The notes under the pieces: model-generated
Told to the model about the DNA's origin: nothing
The model's database searches: none
Seen by the model: the letters and a program-made list of their open reading frames with translations, nothing else
Assembly (NCBI GenBank): GCA_015520865.1
Contig: WAPE01000079.1
Location: 1 to 11,986, forward strand
Direction: 5' to 3'
DNA from: Candidatus Iainarchaeum sp.
Lineage (GTDB): Archaea > Iainarchaeota > Iainarchaeia > JAADDC01
DNA length: 11,986 nucleotides
Shown: piece after piece, positions 5,046-11,722 of the stretch
How positions within the stretch are numbered: position 1 is the stretch's first letter
Layout of the letters: each line of letters begins with the position of its first letter
Made by a program: the position numbers and the translations under genes

Positions 5046-5534
5046 ATGAAGCTTGTAAACCTCGTCTACGGTGTTTGGCTCTCTGAAAACGGTTTGCTTC
5101 TTTTAGAACGAAGGATAAGCAAATTCTACAACCTCCCCTGGGATACGGTCTGGGAGGTTCCAGGAGGAAAGGTAGACAAAGGAGAAACACCTGATCAGGC
5201 GGTTATCAGGGAGTTTAAGGAAGAAACAGGGCTAGAGGCATCTATCAAGCTGTTTCTAGGTAGTACACGCTTCGATAATCACGTAGCCAAACGAAACGCA
5301 CTCTTCTATTTGGTAGAAGCTAAGGAAGGTGAAGTAACCCTTGCAGATCCGGAACACGTTGGCTGGAGGTTCTTCCGCTGGGAAGATCTCGAGAAACTGG
5401 AGAATATTGCCTTAACCACGGTTGCCGCCCTGAAGTTCCTCGATGCCTGGGGGATAAAGAAGATGCCTAGGGTCAAGAGGAGCTGCGACTGTGAGCTCTT
5501 CCTTCCAGTTGAACCTGAAGCAGGGGACTACTAG
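5046..5534 (+). CDS. Nudix hydrolase (MutT-like)
   Basis: The 162-aa product carries a perfect Nudix box: G41, five residues, E47, seven residues, then REFKEETGL (55-63), preceded by WEVPGGKVDKGET. The glutamates bind Mg2+ for cleavage of a nucleoside diphosphate linked to another group. The fold layout (LVYGVWLSENGLLLLERR, then the box, then FYLVEA and HVGWRFFRWEDL) is that of small archaeal Nudix proteins of the ADP-ribose/(d)NTP type, and the substrate cannot be told. A C-terminal extension contains CDC (Cys147 and Cys149) and ends in an acidic tail. The open frame reaches back to 4983, but that would overlap AGOG. The ATG at 5046 gives the normal N-terminus and has a TATA box at 26.5 nt. 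Next to AGOG, a role in cleaning oxidised nucleotides is plausible. The stop abuts the convergent aconitase X gene with no spacer. Confidence 0.9.
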   Translation: MKLVNLVYGVWLSENGLLLLERRISKFYNLPWDTVWEVPGGKVDKGETPDQAVIREFKEETGLEASIKLFLGSTRFDNHVAKRNALFYLVEAKEGEVTLADPEHVGWRFFRWEDLEKLENIALTTVAALKFLDAWGIKKMPRVKRSCDCELFLPVEPEAGDY

Positions 5535-5921
5535 CTATTCAAGAACTTCCACGACCCCGTCCTTTATCTTTACTCTCTTCGCATTCCTCAGTTTTTCTAT
5601 GTCGATCTTATCCACTGTTGGAATTCCTGCAAGAACCGCTCCCGTCGCTACAACTGTGTCGATCTCCCTTAATATCATCGCTTTTGGTGCCTTTCCATAC
5701 TTCTTGAGTCCGTAGATTACGTAGGATCCGACGGTGCTTCCTACACCGTAGGGAAATACGAGGATCTTACCTGAAATGATTTCTCCCCGAAGGGGATGAT
5801 CCGTTTGGATGATCCTCCCTGTCTTCATGTCGACACCGCCGTAGAACGTTATGGGGTAATCTGTGAAGAGAACTTCCCCCTCCACCGAACCCTCCACGAT
5901 TACCCTACCCTTCAACCTCAT
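5535..5921 (-). CDS. Aconitase X small subunit / phosphomevalonate dehydratase small subunit (DUF126)
   Basis: The 128-aa product is the swivelling beta-barrel half of the archaeal aconitase X type enzyme. It reads GRVIVEGSVEGEVLFTDYPI, then the conserved GGVDMKTGRI..HPLRGEIISGKILVFPYGVGST (residues 28-63, with Ser62 in the substrate-binding GST loop), and ends with REIDTVVATGAVLAGIPTVD. With the large subunit it dehydrates (R)-5-phosphomevalonate to trans-anhydromevalonate 5-phosphate in the modified archaeal mevalonate pathway. Its ATG overlaps the large-subunit stop by 4 nt (ATGA), which ensures matched synthesis. The adjacent UbiD gene encodes the next enzyme and makes this assignment much stronger than the fold alone, since other aconitase X proteins act on proline or hydroxyproline derivatives. 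It is the last gene of the operon and meets the Nudix gene stop to stop. Confidence 0.93.
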   Translation of the reverse strand: MRLKGRVIVEGSVEGEVLFTDYPITFYGGVDMKTGRIIQTDHPLRGEIISGKILVFPYGVGSTVGSYVIYGLKKYGKAPKAMILREIDTVVATGAVLAGIPTVDKIDIEKLRNAKRVKIKDGVVEVLE

Positions 5922-7093
5922 TCTGCCAACACCTCCACAATATGTTCAAGGGAATCAAGGTAAGTTTTGACTCCGTTGGTAGCAGGAAGGTACCTAAACA
6001 TCTTTCCCGAGTTCGTAACAGCGGTCTTTATTCCCAAAACATCCAACGGGGCCACCACAGCACACATATCTGAGAGTATCTTCACGTTCCGCTCCTCCAA
6101 CTCATCTTTCAGTCCACTCCTCTCCAAGGCCTCCTTTATGGGATAAGCAACGAAGACCCAAACGGGAACGCGAAATACCCTATCTCCTAGGAGCTCCTTC
6201 AGCCTTTTTAGTTGCGGTATCGACGCGTGGGGGCAGCCAAGAACGACGACATCTACATCTCGGTATTCTTCCCGGATCTCTTCCTTAACCTCTTTTAACT
6301 CCTCCTTGTCAATCTCTATGAACTCTCTTGGAGGTTCTACCCTTTCTGGTGTGATTCCTTCGGCATGGAAAAGGGCTATTCCACCGAATGCAGCCAACGT
6401 TGCCCCAAACACTTTTAGCTCATCAGCAGATCCCCTTATTCCGCGGAAATAGGGAATCCCTTTCTTTACTTTCTTAGTTATGGTATAGGCAAGAACGCTA
6501 AAACCGTATTCGCCGCTGATCGGAGCTTTGATATCAAAACCGATTGTGGGTTGCCTATTTTCATCGAGATGAAGACCGTAGTATGGGGTCCTTCCCGTTA
6601 CGGCTGCGGCCAACGCTGAAGGACCTCCTTCCCTGTTTGTTCTCGCTCCAAGGATGGAGTTTGCGTAGATAACGGCCGAACTTTCGGCCCAGGCGATGTG
6701 CTCTCCGAACCTCGGCAGTAGACCAGCCAAGTAAGGTGTGCATGTTAAAGTTGGGACGACACCCATCCTCTTTAGGGCTTCTACAACCCTCTTCTGCTTT
6801 TCTGCAAAATCTTCAGGGATCCCGAGCTCCTTCCAGCGGTCAAGGTCCATTCCGGCGGGGTTCATGAAGGAAGGAACCCTAACCCGTGCATCTGTGCTTA
6901 CTTCCTCCAGGAACTCCAGTCCCGGATCGCCAATGTTCTTGTAGGAGATCCCGGCTATCTGGGCAGAGCCAACCGGTATCATCCTTTCGGCACCGTAGAT
7001 GTCTCCTAACTTAACAAGGAGCTCCATGAACTTTCGAACACCTTCTCCGTATTCTCCGTCGAGCATCCGTTCTTCTTCCCTCGTTAAGTACAT
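5918..7093 (-). CDS. Aconitase X large subunit / phosphomevalonate dehydratase large subunit (DUF521)
   Basis: The 391-aa catalytic subunit uses an iron-sulfur cluster held by three cysteines: Cys118 (TLTCTPYL), Cys287 (LGCPHAS) and Cys344 (SDMCAVV). Other aconitase X hallmarks are SAQIAGISYKNIGDPGLEFLEE near the N-terminus, FMNPAGMD, the EHIAWAESSAVIYANSILGARTNREGGPSALAAA block (130-165), and TNSGKMFRYLP near the end, which contributes to substrate binding. With DUF126 it forms phosphomevalonate dehydratase. Its ATG follows the UbiD stop without any spacer (TGAATG), and its stop overlaps the small subunit, so all three are coupled. This route replaces phosphomevalonate kinase and diphosphomevalonate decarboxylase in most archaea outside Sulfolobales and haloarchaea, and it saves ATP. 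The oxygen-sensitive cluster fits an anaerobe. Confidence 0.94.
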   Translation of the reverse strand: MYLTREEERMLDGEYGEGVRKFMELLVKLGDIYGAERMIPVGSAQIAGISYKNIGDPGLEFLEEVSTDARVRVPSFMNPAGMDLDRWKELGIPEDFAEKQKRVVEALKRMGVVPTLTCTPYLAGLLPRFGEHIAWAESSAVIYANSILGARTNREGGPSALAAAVTGRTPYYGLHLDENRQPTIGFDIKAPISGEYGFSVLAYTITKKVKKGIPYFRGIRGSADELKVFGATLAAFGGIALFHAEGITPERVEPPREFIEIDKEELKEVKEEIREEYRDVDVVVLGCPHASIPQLKRLKELLGDRVFRVPVWVFVAYPIKEALERSGLKDELEERNVKILSDMCAVVAPLDVLGIKTAVTNSGKMFRYLPATNGVKTYLDSLEHIVEVLAE

Positions 7094-8386
7094 TCAACCA
7101 CCCCATTCTTCGTATTTTGCCCTTTCGAACTTCTCACGACCCTCCAAGGGAGCCGTCGCGTCAAGACCTACCTTTGTGGTGAGCCTCGTAATGGGATCGG
7201 CTGACGGGTCCAGGGAAGAGCCCCTCACGTTCTCAAAGATCATGAGATCCTTACTCGCTTGAAACCTCGTTGCTATGGCCCACTCCACCTCATTGGGATC
7301 GTAGATATTGATGTCGTCATCGACGATGATAACGTGTTTCATACTTTTATGACCCCTAAGGGCTGCCCTAATAGCTTTTTTGCCATCTTCTTCGTGCTTC
7401 TTCTTTATGGCGACGACACCGTGAAGCCAGGAGCATCCACCAGGGGTTAAGTAAACCCCCTTCACTTCGATGCCTTCCTTTTCGACCTCCCTCCATATCG
7501 TCGGCTCCCTGGGCATACCCATAAGCACCTTATGTTCGTTTCCACCTGGAAGAAGTGCATGAAAGACGGGGTCGCTTCGGTAGTACATCCTTTCGAACTC
7601 GATGACCTGTTGTTCCCTAACAACGTCGTAGGTTCCTGTCAGATCCACGAAGGGACCCTCTGGATGAGTCTCTTCGGTTATCCGTCCCATTAAAACGAGT
7701 TCTGCTTCAGCAGGAACAGGGATTCCGTTTTCTAACTTTACCATGGGTGTCTTAGAGATTGCATTGGCAATTTCCATCTCGTCTACCTCGGTTCCTGCAC
7801 TAACGGCAGCTGCAAGGAGTACGTGGATGGGTAATCCGACCGCAACAGCTACTTCTAGGTCTTTTCCACTTCGTTCCCAGTAGGTGTATAAATCCCTTGG
7901 AAGCATACGAACGGCGGCCTTCCTCTTATCAAAAACCATCATTCGGTGGAAAGACGCATTCAGGCCATACTCTGGATCCATTGCAAAGACAACGGCAGAC
8001 GTAAAGTAAGGTCCGCCATCCTTTCGGGTGTAAGTAGGAACCGGTATGCTTCGGAGATCCGCTCGGGTTTCATTTTCAAGGAAGGGGGCATCTTCCACGA
8101 AGGAGTATGGCTTACGTTCTTCGATGGCCCTTCTCAATAACGGAACGAGGTCCCACTTCGACACACCTAGCGATTCCGCCACGAGATCTCGGGTACCGTA
8201 GATGTTGGATACGATCCTCCATTCTGGATGCCCCTTTATCCTTTCGAAGAGGATGGGTTTCCCCTGTGACTGTAGTTTCCACGCAACTGCTCCGACCTCA
8301 AGGTAAGGATCTACCTCTTCCTCGATTCGGATAACTTCTCCCCTTTCTAGCTTCTCTTCGAGAAATTCTCTGAAACCTAGGGCCAT
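7094..8386 (-). CDS. UbiD-family decarboxylase, anhydromevalonate phosphate decarboxylase
   Basis: From the ATG at 8386 the product is 430 aa and starts MALGFREFLEEKLERGEVIRI, the normal UbiD N-terminus. The frame continues to a TTG at 8449, but the extra 21 residues look unlike the family. UbiD features include SIPVPTYTRKDGGPYFTSAVVF, GLNASFHRMM (143-150), the HPEGPFVDLTGTYD block (241-254), and VDDDINIYDPNEVEWAIATR (355-374). UbiD enzymes decarboxylate alpha,beta-unsaturated acids using prenylated FMN made by UbiX, which is not in this window. Located directly upstream of both aconitase X subunits, it should convert trans-anhydromevalonate 5-phosphate to isopentenyl phosphate. A weak TATA-like CTCAAAAAG lies about 26 nt before the ATG, and GGAGGTG sits too far upstream (about 8430) to serve this start, so the exact start is not certain. 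The 67-bp gap to the deacetylase gene leaves open a separate promoter. Confidence 0.92.
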   Translation of the reverse strand: MALGFREFLEEKLERGEVIRIEEEVDPYLEVGAVAWKLQSQGKPILFERIKGHPEWRIVSNIYGTRDLVAESLGVSKWDLVPLLRRAIEERKPYSFVEDAPFLENETRADLRSIPVPTYTRKDGGPYFTSAVVFAMDPEYGLNASFHRMMVFDKRKAAVRMLPRDLYTYWERSGKDLEVAVAVGLPIHVLLAAAVSAGTEVDEMEIANAISKTPMVKLENGIPVPAEAELVLMGRITEETHPEGPFVDLTGTYDVVREQQVIEFERMYYRSDPVFHALLPGGNEHKVLMGMPREPTIWREVEKEGIEVKGVYLTPGGCSWLHGVVAIKKKHEEDGKKAIRAALRGHKSMKHVIIVDDDINIYDPNEVEWAIATRFQASKDLMIFENVRGSSLDPSADPITRLTTKVGLDATAPLEGREKFERAKYEEWGG

Positions 8387-8453
8387 GGGGTTAGAGGGTC
8401 CCACCACCTTTTTGAGGGTTTTCCCGCACCTCCGTTGATTGGCGATCAAGAAC

Positions 8454-9143
8454 TCAAACCAGGTCTTTCATCATCAAAAACTCGTACCCAGCTCTATCTA
8501 GGTGGTCTATCAGCTTATCGAGAAGATCTAGGGCCTTCTCTCCCGTATTAAAGGCGCAGTCTGGCCGAACACCTCTCATCTCCACGAACTCCCACGGATG
8601 AACGAAGTAAACGATGGGGTCTACTAATCTCCCGTGAATAAACCTCTGGATCCACCAAGGTAGCCTTAGAACCGACGAAGTCACCGATACAGGTACTTCG
8701 ATTACCTCCCCGATTTTCACGATCCCCTTTCTCCATCCCTTGTACCTTGCTTTCGACGAATCAACGCGGATCCCGTTCTTCTCTAGAATCAGGAAGAGGT
8801 GGTCTGGAAGTTGGAGGTTTGGAGCCCGAAAGGAAACTACAGGGTAAAATTCTCGGAGAACCTCAAGGGATCTCTTTATCTCTGCTTCTGCTTCTAAAGT
8901 ATTCATCTTATCGAGCCTTCTGTGATGGTGTCCGTGGGAGCCTAGCTCGTGACCTTCCTTTACGACCCTTCTAGCGAGTTCCGGGAACCTTTCTGCCATT
9001 TCTCCCGTGAAGAAGAAGGTTGCCCTGATTCCTCTTTCTTGAAAAAGATCCAGAAGTCTTGGTAAGCCTTCTTTCATCCCGCGGGTTGTGGTAAGGTAAG
9101 GAGGACAGTCCTCCTCTACATCTACGGTGATAAAAACCCTCAT
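8454..9143 (-). CDS. Polysaccharide deacetylase (NodB/CE4 family)
   Basis: The 229-aa product is a compact NodB-homology domain with no signal peptide, so it acts in the cytoplasm. Visible CE4 motifs are TVDVEED (Asp8 and the following acids), HELGSHGHHHRRLD (metal ligands His70 and His74), SFRAPN (Arg106), DSS (128-130) and FVHPWEF (His182). These enzymes remove acetyl groups from N-acetylated sugars using a divalent metal. The ATG overlaps the stop of the upstream glycosyltransferase by 4 nt, so the two are coupled and probably act on the same sugar or sugar lipid. A cytoplasmic deacetylase following a GT4 transferase parallels two-step schemes in which an N-acetylhexosamine is added to a lipid and then deacetylated. 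The actual substrate is not known. Confidence 0.92.
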   Translation of the reverse strand: MRVFITVDVEEDCPPYLTTTRGMKEGLPRLLDLFQERGIRATFFFTGEMAERFPELARRVVKEGHELGSHGHHHRRLDKMNTLEAEAEIKRSLEVLREFYPVVSFRAPNLQLPDHLFLILEKNGIRVDSSKARYKGWRKGIVKIGEVIEVPVSVTSSVLRLPWWIQRFIHGRLVDPIVYFVHPWEFVEMRGVRPDCAFNTGEKALDLLDKLIDHLDRAGYEFLMMKDLV

Positions 9144-10351
9144 ACTTTTCTCCCCTTCAGTATCCGTTGGCCAACTCGGTAGAGGAGGTAGTAATTCTCA
9201 TCAAACTCGTCGATCGTCCTCCTATAAACCTCAAGGATCCTGTTCACCACGGTATCCCAAGAAAACTTACCTACTATCCACTTCCTTGCCTCTCTTCCCA
9301 TCCTTCTCCTGAGAACGGGGTCCTCGATGAGTGTAAGGATTCCTTCCACAAGTTCTCCATCATTACCTGCCAGAAAACCCGTCACCCCGTCCATCACGAT
9401 TTCCCTTACTCCACCGTCATTCCTTGCAACTACAGGGACCTCTGTCGCTTGGGCTTCCAGGACCGCAATCCCGAAAGCCTCATAGATCGTGGGAGAAAGG
9501 TATATATCGCTTGCCCAGAGATACCTCCTCACCTCTTCCCGTGGTTTCCTCCCTACCATCCTTACCGTATCTTCTAAACCATAGCGTTGGATCCTTTCCC
9601 TTATCTTCCTCCTCAGAGGACCGTCACCAATAAGAACGAACGTCACGTCGTCGTATCCGGCATCTACAACCTCTTTTGCTATTCTCGGAATGATGTGGAC
9701 CCTCTTCTTTTTCGTCAGCCTCGATGTCGTCGTAACGACGATCCCATCTAACCCCAGCTCCTCTTTCCAAGCCTCTTTTTCTTCTTGCGGGGGCGGCCTC
9801 CAGAAATCTAAATCTATTGCGTTAGGAATAACGTAGATAGGCCGCCCCCGCAATTTCTTTCCTAATATTCTTTCCAGGTCTTCCTTTACGGCTTCGCTGA
9901 CAGCAATGAAGGCGTTGACCTTCCCCAGTGAGTGGCGAAGGATGAGCCTGTATACAGGGGATGCAAGGGACTTGTTCATGAGGGAATGGTCCGTTATAAC
10001 ACTCGGAACGCCCCGAATTCCAGAGGAAAGGTTGGCGGTTCCAACAGCGAGGGGAGAGAAGATGCTGTGGGCGTGGGTAATGTCGAAGTGTTCTCGTTTG
10101 TAGAGCTCGTTGATTTTGGCTAAAAGGCCTGGACCGAGGCTGACGTGGAGGTGATCCAAGTTGAAATCTCCCTTGAATCTATGGACGGGATAGGGAAGTG
10201 TCTCGTCAGGATACGATCCAATTCGGGTTATTACATGAACCTCGTGGCCCCTTTCGACAAGTCTGACTGCTAAATCGTGGACGTGGTATTCCACTCCTCC
10301 GTAGCTCGGAAAGAACCAATCTGTAGCTAGTGCGATCTTAAGGCTTTCCAC
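9140..10351 (-). CDS. Glycosyltransferase family 4 (PIG-A-like)
   Basis: The 403-aa product has the GT-B fold of retaining GT4 enzymes. The N-terminal half starts KIALATDWFFPSYGGVEYHVHDLA (Gly-rich acceptor loop), passes HAHS and VITDHS, and is followed by VIPNAIDLDFW. The C-terminal half has TTSRLTKKKRVH (Arg211 and Lys216, diphosphate contacts), VLIGDGPLR and the EX7E motif YEAFGIAVLE (Glu291 and Glu299). The phrase TDWFFPSYGGVEYHV resembles the PIG-A/PimA-like branch that glycosylates lipids from UDP-sugars. The start is a GTG at 10351 with GGAGGTG seven nt upstream, so translation starts inside the last 25 nt of the membrane-protein gene. The overlap at its other end couples it to the deacetylase. 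I infer it adds an N-acetylhexosamine to a lipid or glycan acceptor. Donor and acceptor cannot be read from the sequence. Confidence 0.93.
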   Translation of the reverse strand: MESLKIALATDWFFPSYGGVEYHVHDLAVRLVERGHEVHVITRIGSYPDETLPYPVHRFKGDFNLDHLHVSLGPGLLAKINELYKREHFDITHAHSIFSPLAVGTANLSSGIRGVPSVITDHSLMNKSLASPVYRLILRHSLGKVNAFIAVSEAVKEDLERILGKKLRGRPIYVIPNAIDLDFWRPPPQEEKEAWKEELGLDGIVVTTTSRLTKKKRVHIIPRIAKEVVDAGYDDVTFVLIGDGPLRRKIRERIQRYGLEDTVRMVGRKPREEVRRYLWASDIYLSPTIYEAFGIAVLEAQATEVPVVARNDGGVREIVMDGVTGFLAGNDGELVEGILTLIEDPVLRRRMGREARKWIVGKFSWDTVVNRILEVYRRTIDEFDENYYLLYRVGQRILKGRKV

Positions 10352-11196
10352 AGATCGGCACCTCCACCAACCACGAGGGTTATGAAGCCGGTAATGGAGC
10401 TAATGACGTAGGATATGAGGCGTTCAAGGAGTGTAACCGAAAGCGCAAGGGCAAACGGTATTCCGAAGAAGACAAGGGTTCCTATAAGACCGCCCTCTAC
10501 TATTCCGACCCCTCCCGGTGTGAAGGCTATCATTCCGAAGGCGAAGTTAGCAATGGAGATGAGCGCCACGAGGGTAAGGCTTAAGTGAAGCCCCACCGCG
10601 AGGGTGATGAACTTAAGCCTTAAGACGTCGAGTGCCCAGATGATAGAGCTTAGTGTGAAAACAGTTAGGTTAAGGGAAAGCTTCCTTCTGATCTTCGCCA
10701 CCGATCGGATCTCTCCAGGGGTCACGCTTGTTTTGCTTAGACGGGCGGCGATTTCAACGAGTTTCTCCCATTTCACCCAGAGAAGAAGGATAAGAAGTCC
10801 AAAACCGATGGTCAGGTATATTGGGTAGCTCACGAAGTAGAACGCCGCGATAAAGAGGAGGATAAGAAGAGGGAAAGCTTCTATGAGACGTTCGTAGAGA
10901 ACGCTTGCCGTTGAAACAGCTGCAGGGATCTTGTATAGTTTGTTTAACCACGCTATCCTAAGGATTTCTCCACCACTACGGCTCAAGGGGGTGATGTTGT
11001 TGATAAAGATAGAGGAGAGAAAGGCTTTAACGAGGGAAAAGTAAGATACATCCCTTCCCATGGCCTTCAGGACGATCTTCCACCGGAACGCGTACAGCAG
11101 AACGCTAACGTAGTATAGCAAAAGCGCTAGGAAGAAGTAGAAAAGACCGCTGTAGCCAAGTCCGCTCACAACGGTAAGGTAAGAGTTGCCGGCCAT
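10327..11196 (-). CDS. UPF0104 / lysylphosphatidylglycerol synthase-TM flippase-like membrane protein
   Basis: The 289-aa product is an integral membrane protein with about seven or eight hydrophobic segments. The first is around residues 9-36, and the last long hydrophobic region spans roughly 230-280. Two family motifs stand out: SIFINNITPLSRSGGEILRIAWL after the first segments, and FTPGGVGIVEGGLIGTLV later. This family (COG0392, including the AglD/AglR-type archaeal proteins and the MprF membrane half) is linked to translocation or processing of lipid-linked sugars. Lacking a catalytic synthetase domain, it is probably a translocation partner for the product of the downstream glycosyltransferase. 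I chose the ATG at 11196 over the in-frame TTG two codons upstream because a TATA-like CTTTAAGG lies about 28 nt before it and there is no ribosome binding site. It heads the six-gene series. Confidence 0.88.
   Translation of the reverse strand: MAGNSYLTVVSGLGYSGLFYFFLALLLYYVSVLLYAFRWKIVLKAMGRDVSYFSLVKAFLSSIFINNITPLSRSGGEILRIAWLNKLYKIPAAVSTASVLYERLIEAFPLLILLFIAAFYFVSYPIYLTIGFGLLILLLWVKWEKLVEIAARLSKTSVTPGEIRSVAKIRRKLSLNLTVFTLSSIIWALDVLRLKFITLAVGLHLSLTLVALISIANFAFGMIAFTPGGVGIVEGGLIGTLVFFGIPFALALSVTLLERLISYVISSITGFITLVVGGGADLWKALRSH
10359..10365 (-). promoter_or_regulatory. Ribosome binding site deciding the GTG start of the glycosyltransferase
   Basis: GGAGGTG on the minus strand is seven nt before the GTG at 10351, inside the coding sequence of the upstream membrane protein. 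It supports a GTG start with a 25-nt gene overlap over any later start. Confidence 0.6.
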
Positions 11197-11220
11197 TTCC
11201 AAGATAATTAGCTCAAAGTT

Positions 11221-11228
11221 CCTTAAAG
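11221..11228 (-). promoter_or_regulatory. TATA-like box for the flippase-led operon
   Basis: The minus-strand CTTTAAGG is centred about 28 nt before the ATG at 11196. It would give a leaderless or near-leaderless transcript for the membrane protein, glycosyltransferase, deacetylase and possibly the mevalonate genes. Confidence 0.4.
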
Positions 11229-11248
11229 GATGGGGCTAAGGCCTTCCA

Positions 11249-11256
11249 ATATAAAG
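11249..11256 (+). promoter_or_regulatory. TATA-like box for the gene at 11282
   Basis: ATATAAAG is centred about 29.5 nt before the ATG at 11282 and is a good archaeal TATA box. There is no Shine-Dalgarno motif before the ATG. It is divergent from the operon promoter at 11221-11228. Confidence 0.5.
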
Positions 11257-11258
11257 GG

Positions 11259-11275
11259 GTTCTTGTCTATAGAAC
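11259..11275. repeat. Short inverted repeat between TATA box and start codon
   Basis: GTTCT and AGAAC flank a 7-bp centre (TGTCTAT), a dyad positioned just downstream of the TATA box of the gene at 11282. That is a typical repressor-operator position in archaea. At five bases per arm it could be chance. Confidence 0.25.
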
Positions 11276-11281
11276 AGTGGT

Positions 11282-11722
11282 ATGAAGGTTGTCCTCTGTA
11301 GTTCTGCTTACTTTATCGACGAGGTAAAAAAGATCAAAGAAGAGTTGGAGAAGTTAGGACATGAAGTTCTTATGTTCCCTGACGCTGTCGAGTTCAAAGG
11401 GAAGACTATTAGCGTGAAGAAGTTCTACAAGATGCGTCGAGAAGATTTAGATAACAGTGAGTACTGGGAGCTGAAGTCCAGACTTATGCGAGAGCACTTC
11501 AGGAAAATCCAAGATAGCGATGCCATCCCTGTCGTGAATTTTGACAGAAAGGATATAAAGGGTTATATTGGAGGAAATACGCTCATAGAAATGGGTGTGG
11601 CATTCTTTCTAGGGAAGAAAATCTTTTTGTGGAAGGAACCGTCAAAGGAACTGCCATATTATGAGGAGATAGCTTCTATGATGCCCATAATCTTGGATGA
11701 GGAACTCAGAAGGCTTTTCTAG
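11282..11722 (+). CDS. Nucleoside 2-deoxyribosyltransferase-like small protein (146 aa)
   Basis: The product has the alpha/beta pattern of the nucleoside 2-deoxyribosyltransferase/TIR-like fold: a first strand KVVLCSSAYF, a helix DEVKKIKEELEKLGHEV, a central strand SDAIPVVNFDRKDIKGYIGGNTLIEMGVAFFLGKKIFLW with the Gly-Gly-Asn and Glu-Met-Gly arrangement (the glutamate corresponds to the family nucleophile region), and a final PIILDEELRRLF. Related small proteins are widespread and mostly uncharacterised, and the activity could be N-glycosidic bond cleavage of a nucleotide. The middle (residues 40-75, FKGKTISVKKFYKMRREDLDN...) is a charged insert or variable loop. It has its own TATA box and no ribosome binding site, so it is probably leaderless. 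The TAG abuts the stop of the convergent gene without spacer. The fold is fairly sure and the function is not. Confidence 0.75.
   Translation: MKVVLCSSAYFIDEVKKIKEELEKLGHEVLMFPDAVEFKGKTISVKKFYKMRREDLDNSEYWELKSRLMREHFRKIQDSDAIPVVNFDRKDIKGYIGGNTLIEMGVAFFLGKKIFLWKEPSKELPYYEEIASMMPIILDEELRRLF

Noticed and set aside
8387..8449. TTG start at 8449 for the UbiD gene
   Set aside because: The added 21 residues (MIANQRRCGK...) do not resemble UbiD N-termini. The ATG at 8386 begins exactly where the family does. Some uncertainty remains because no clear ribosome binding site precedes it.
8454..10351. GPI-anchor synthesis as a firm call for the GT4 and deacetylase pair
   Set aside because: The deacetylase is NodB-type and not PIG-L-type, and nothing identifies phosphatidylinositol as acceptor, so only the general parallel is kept.
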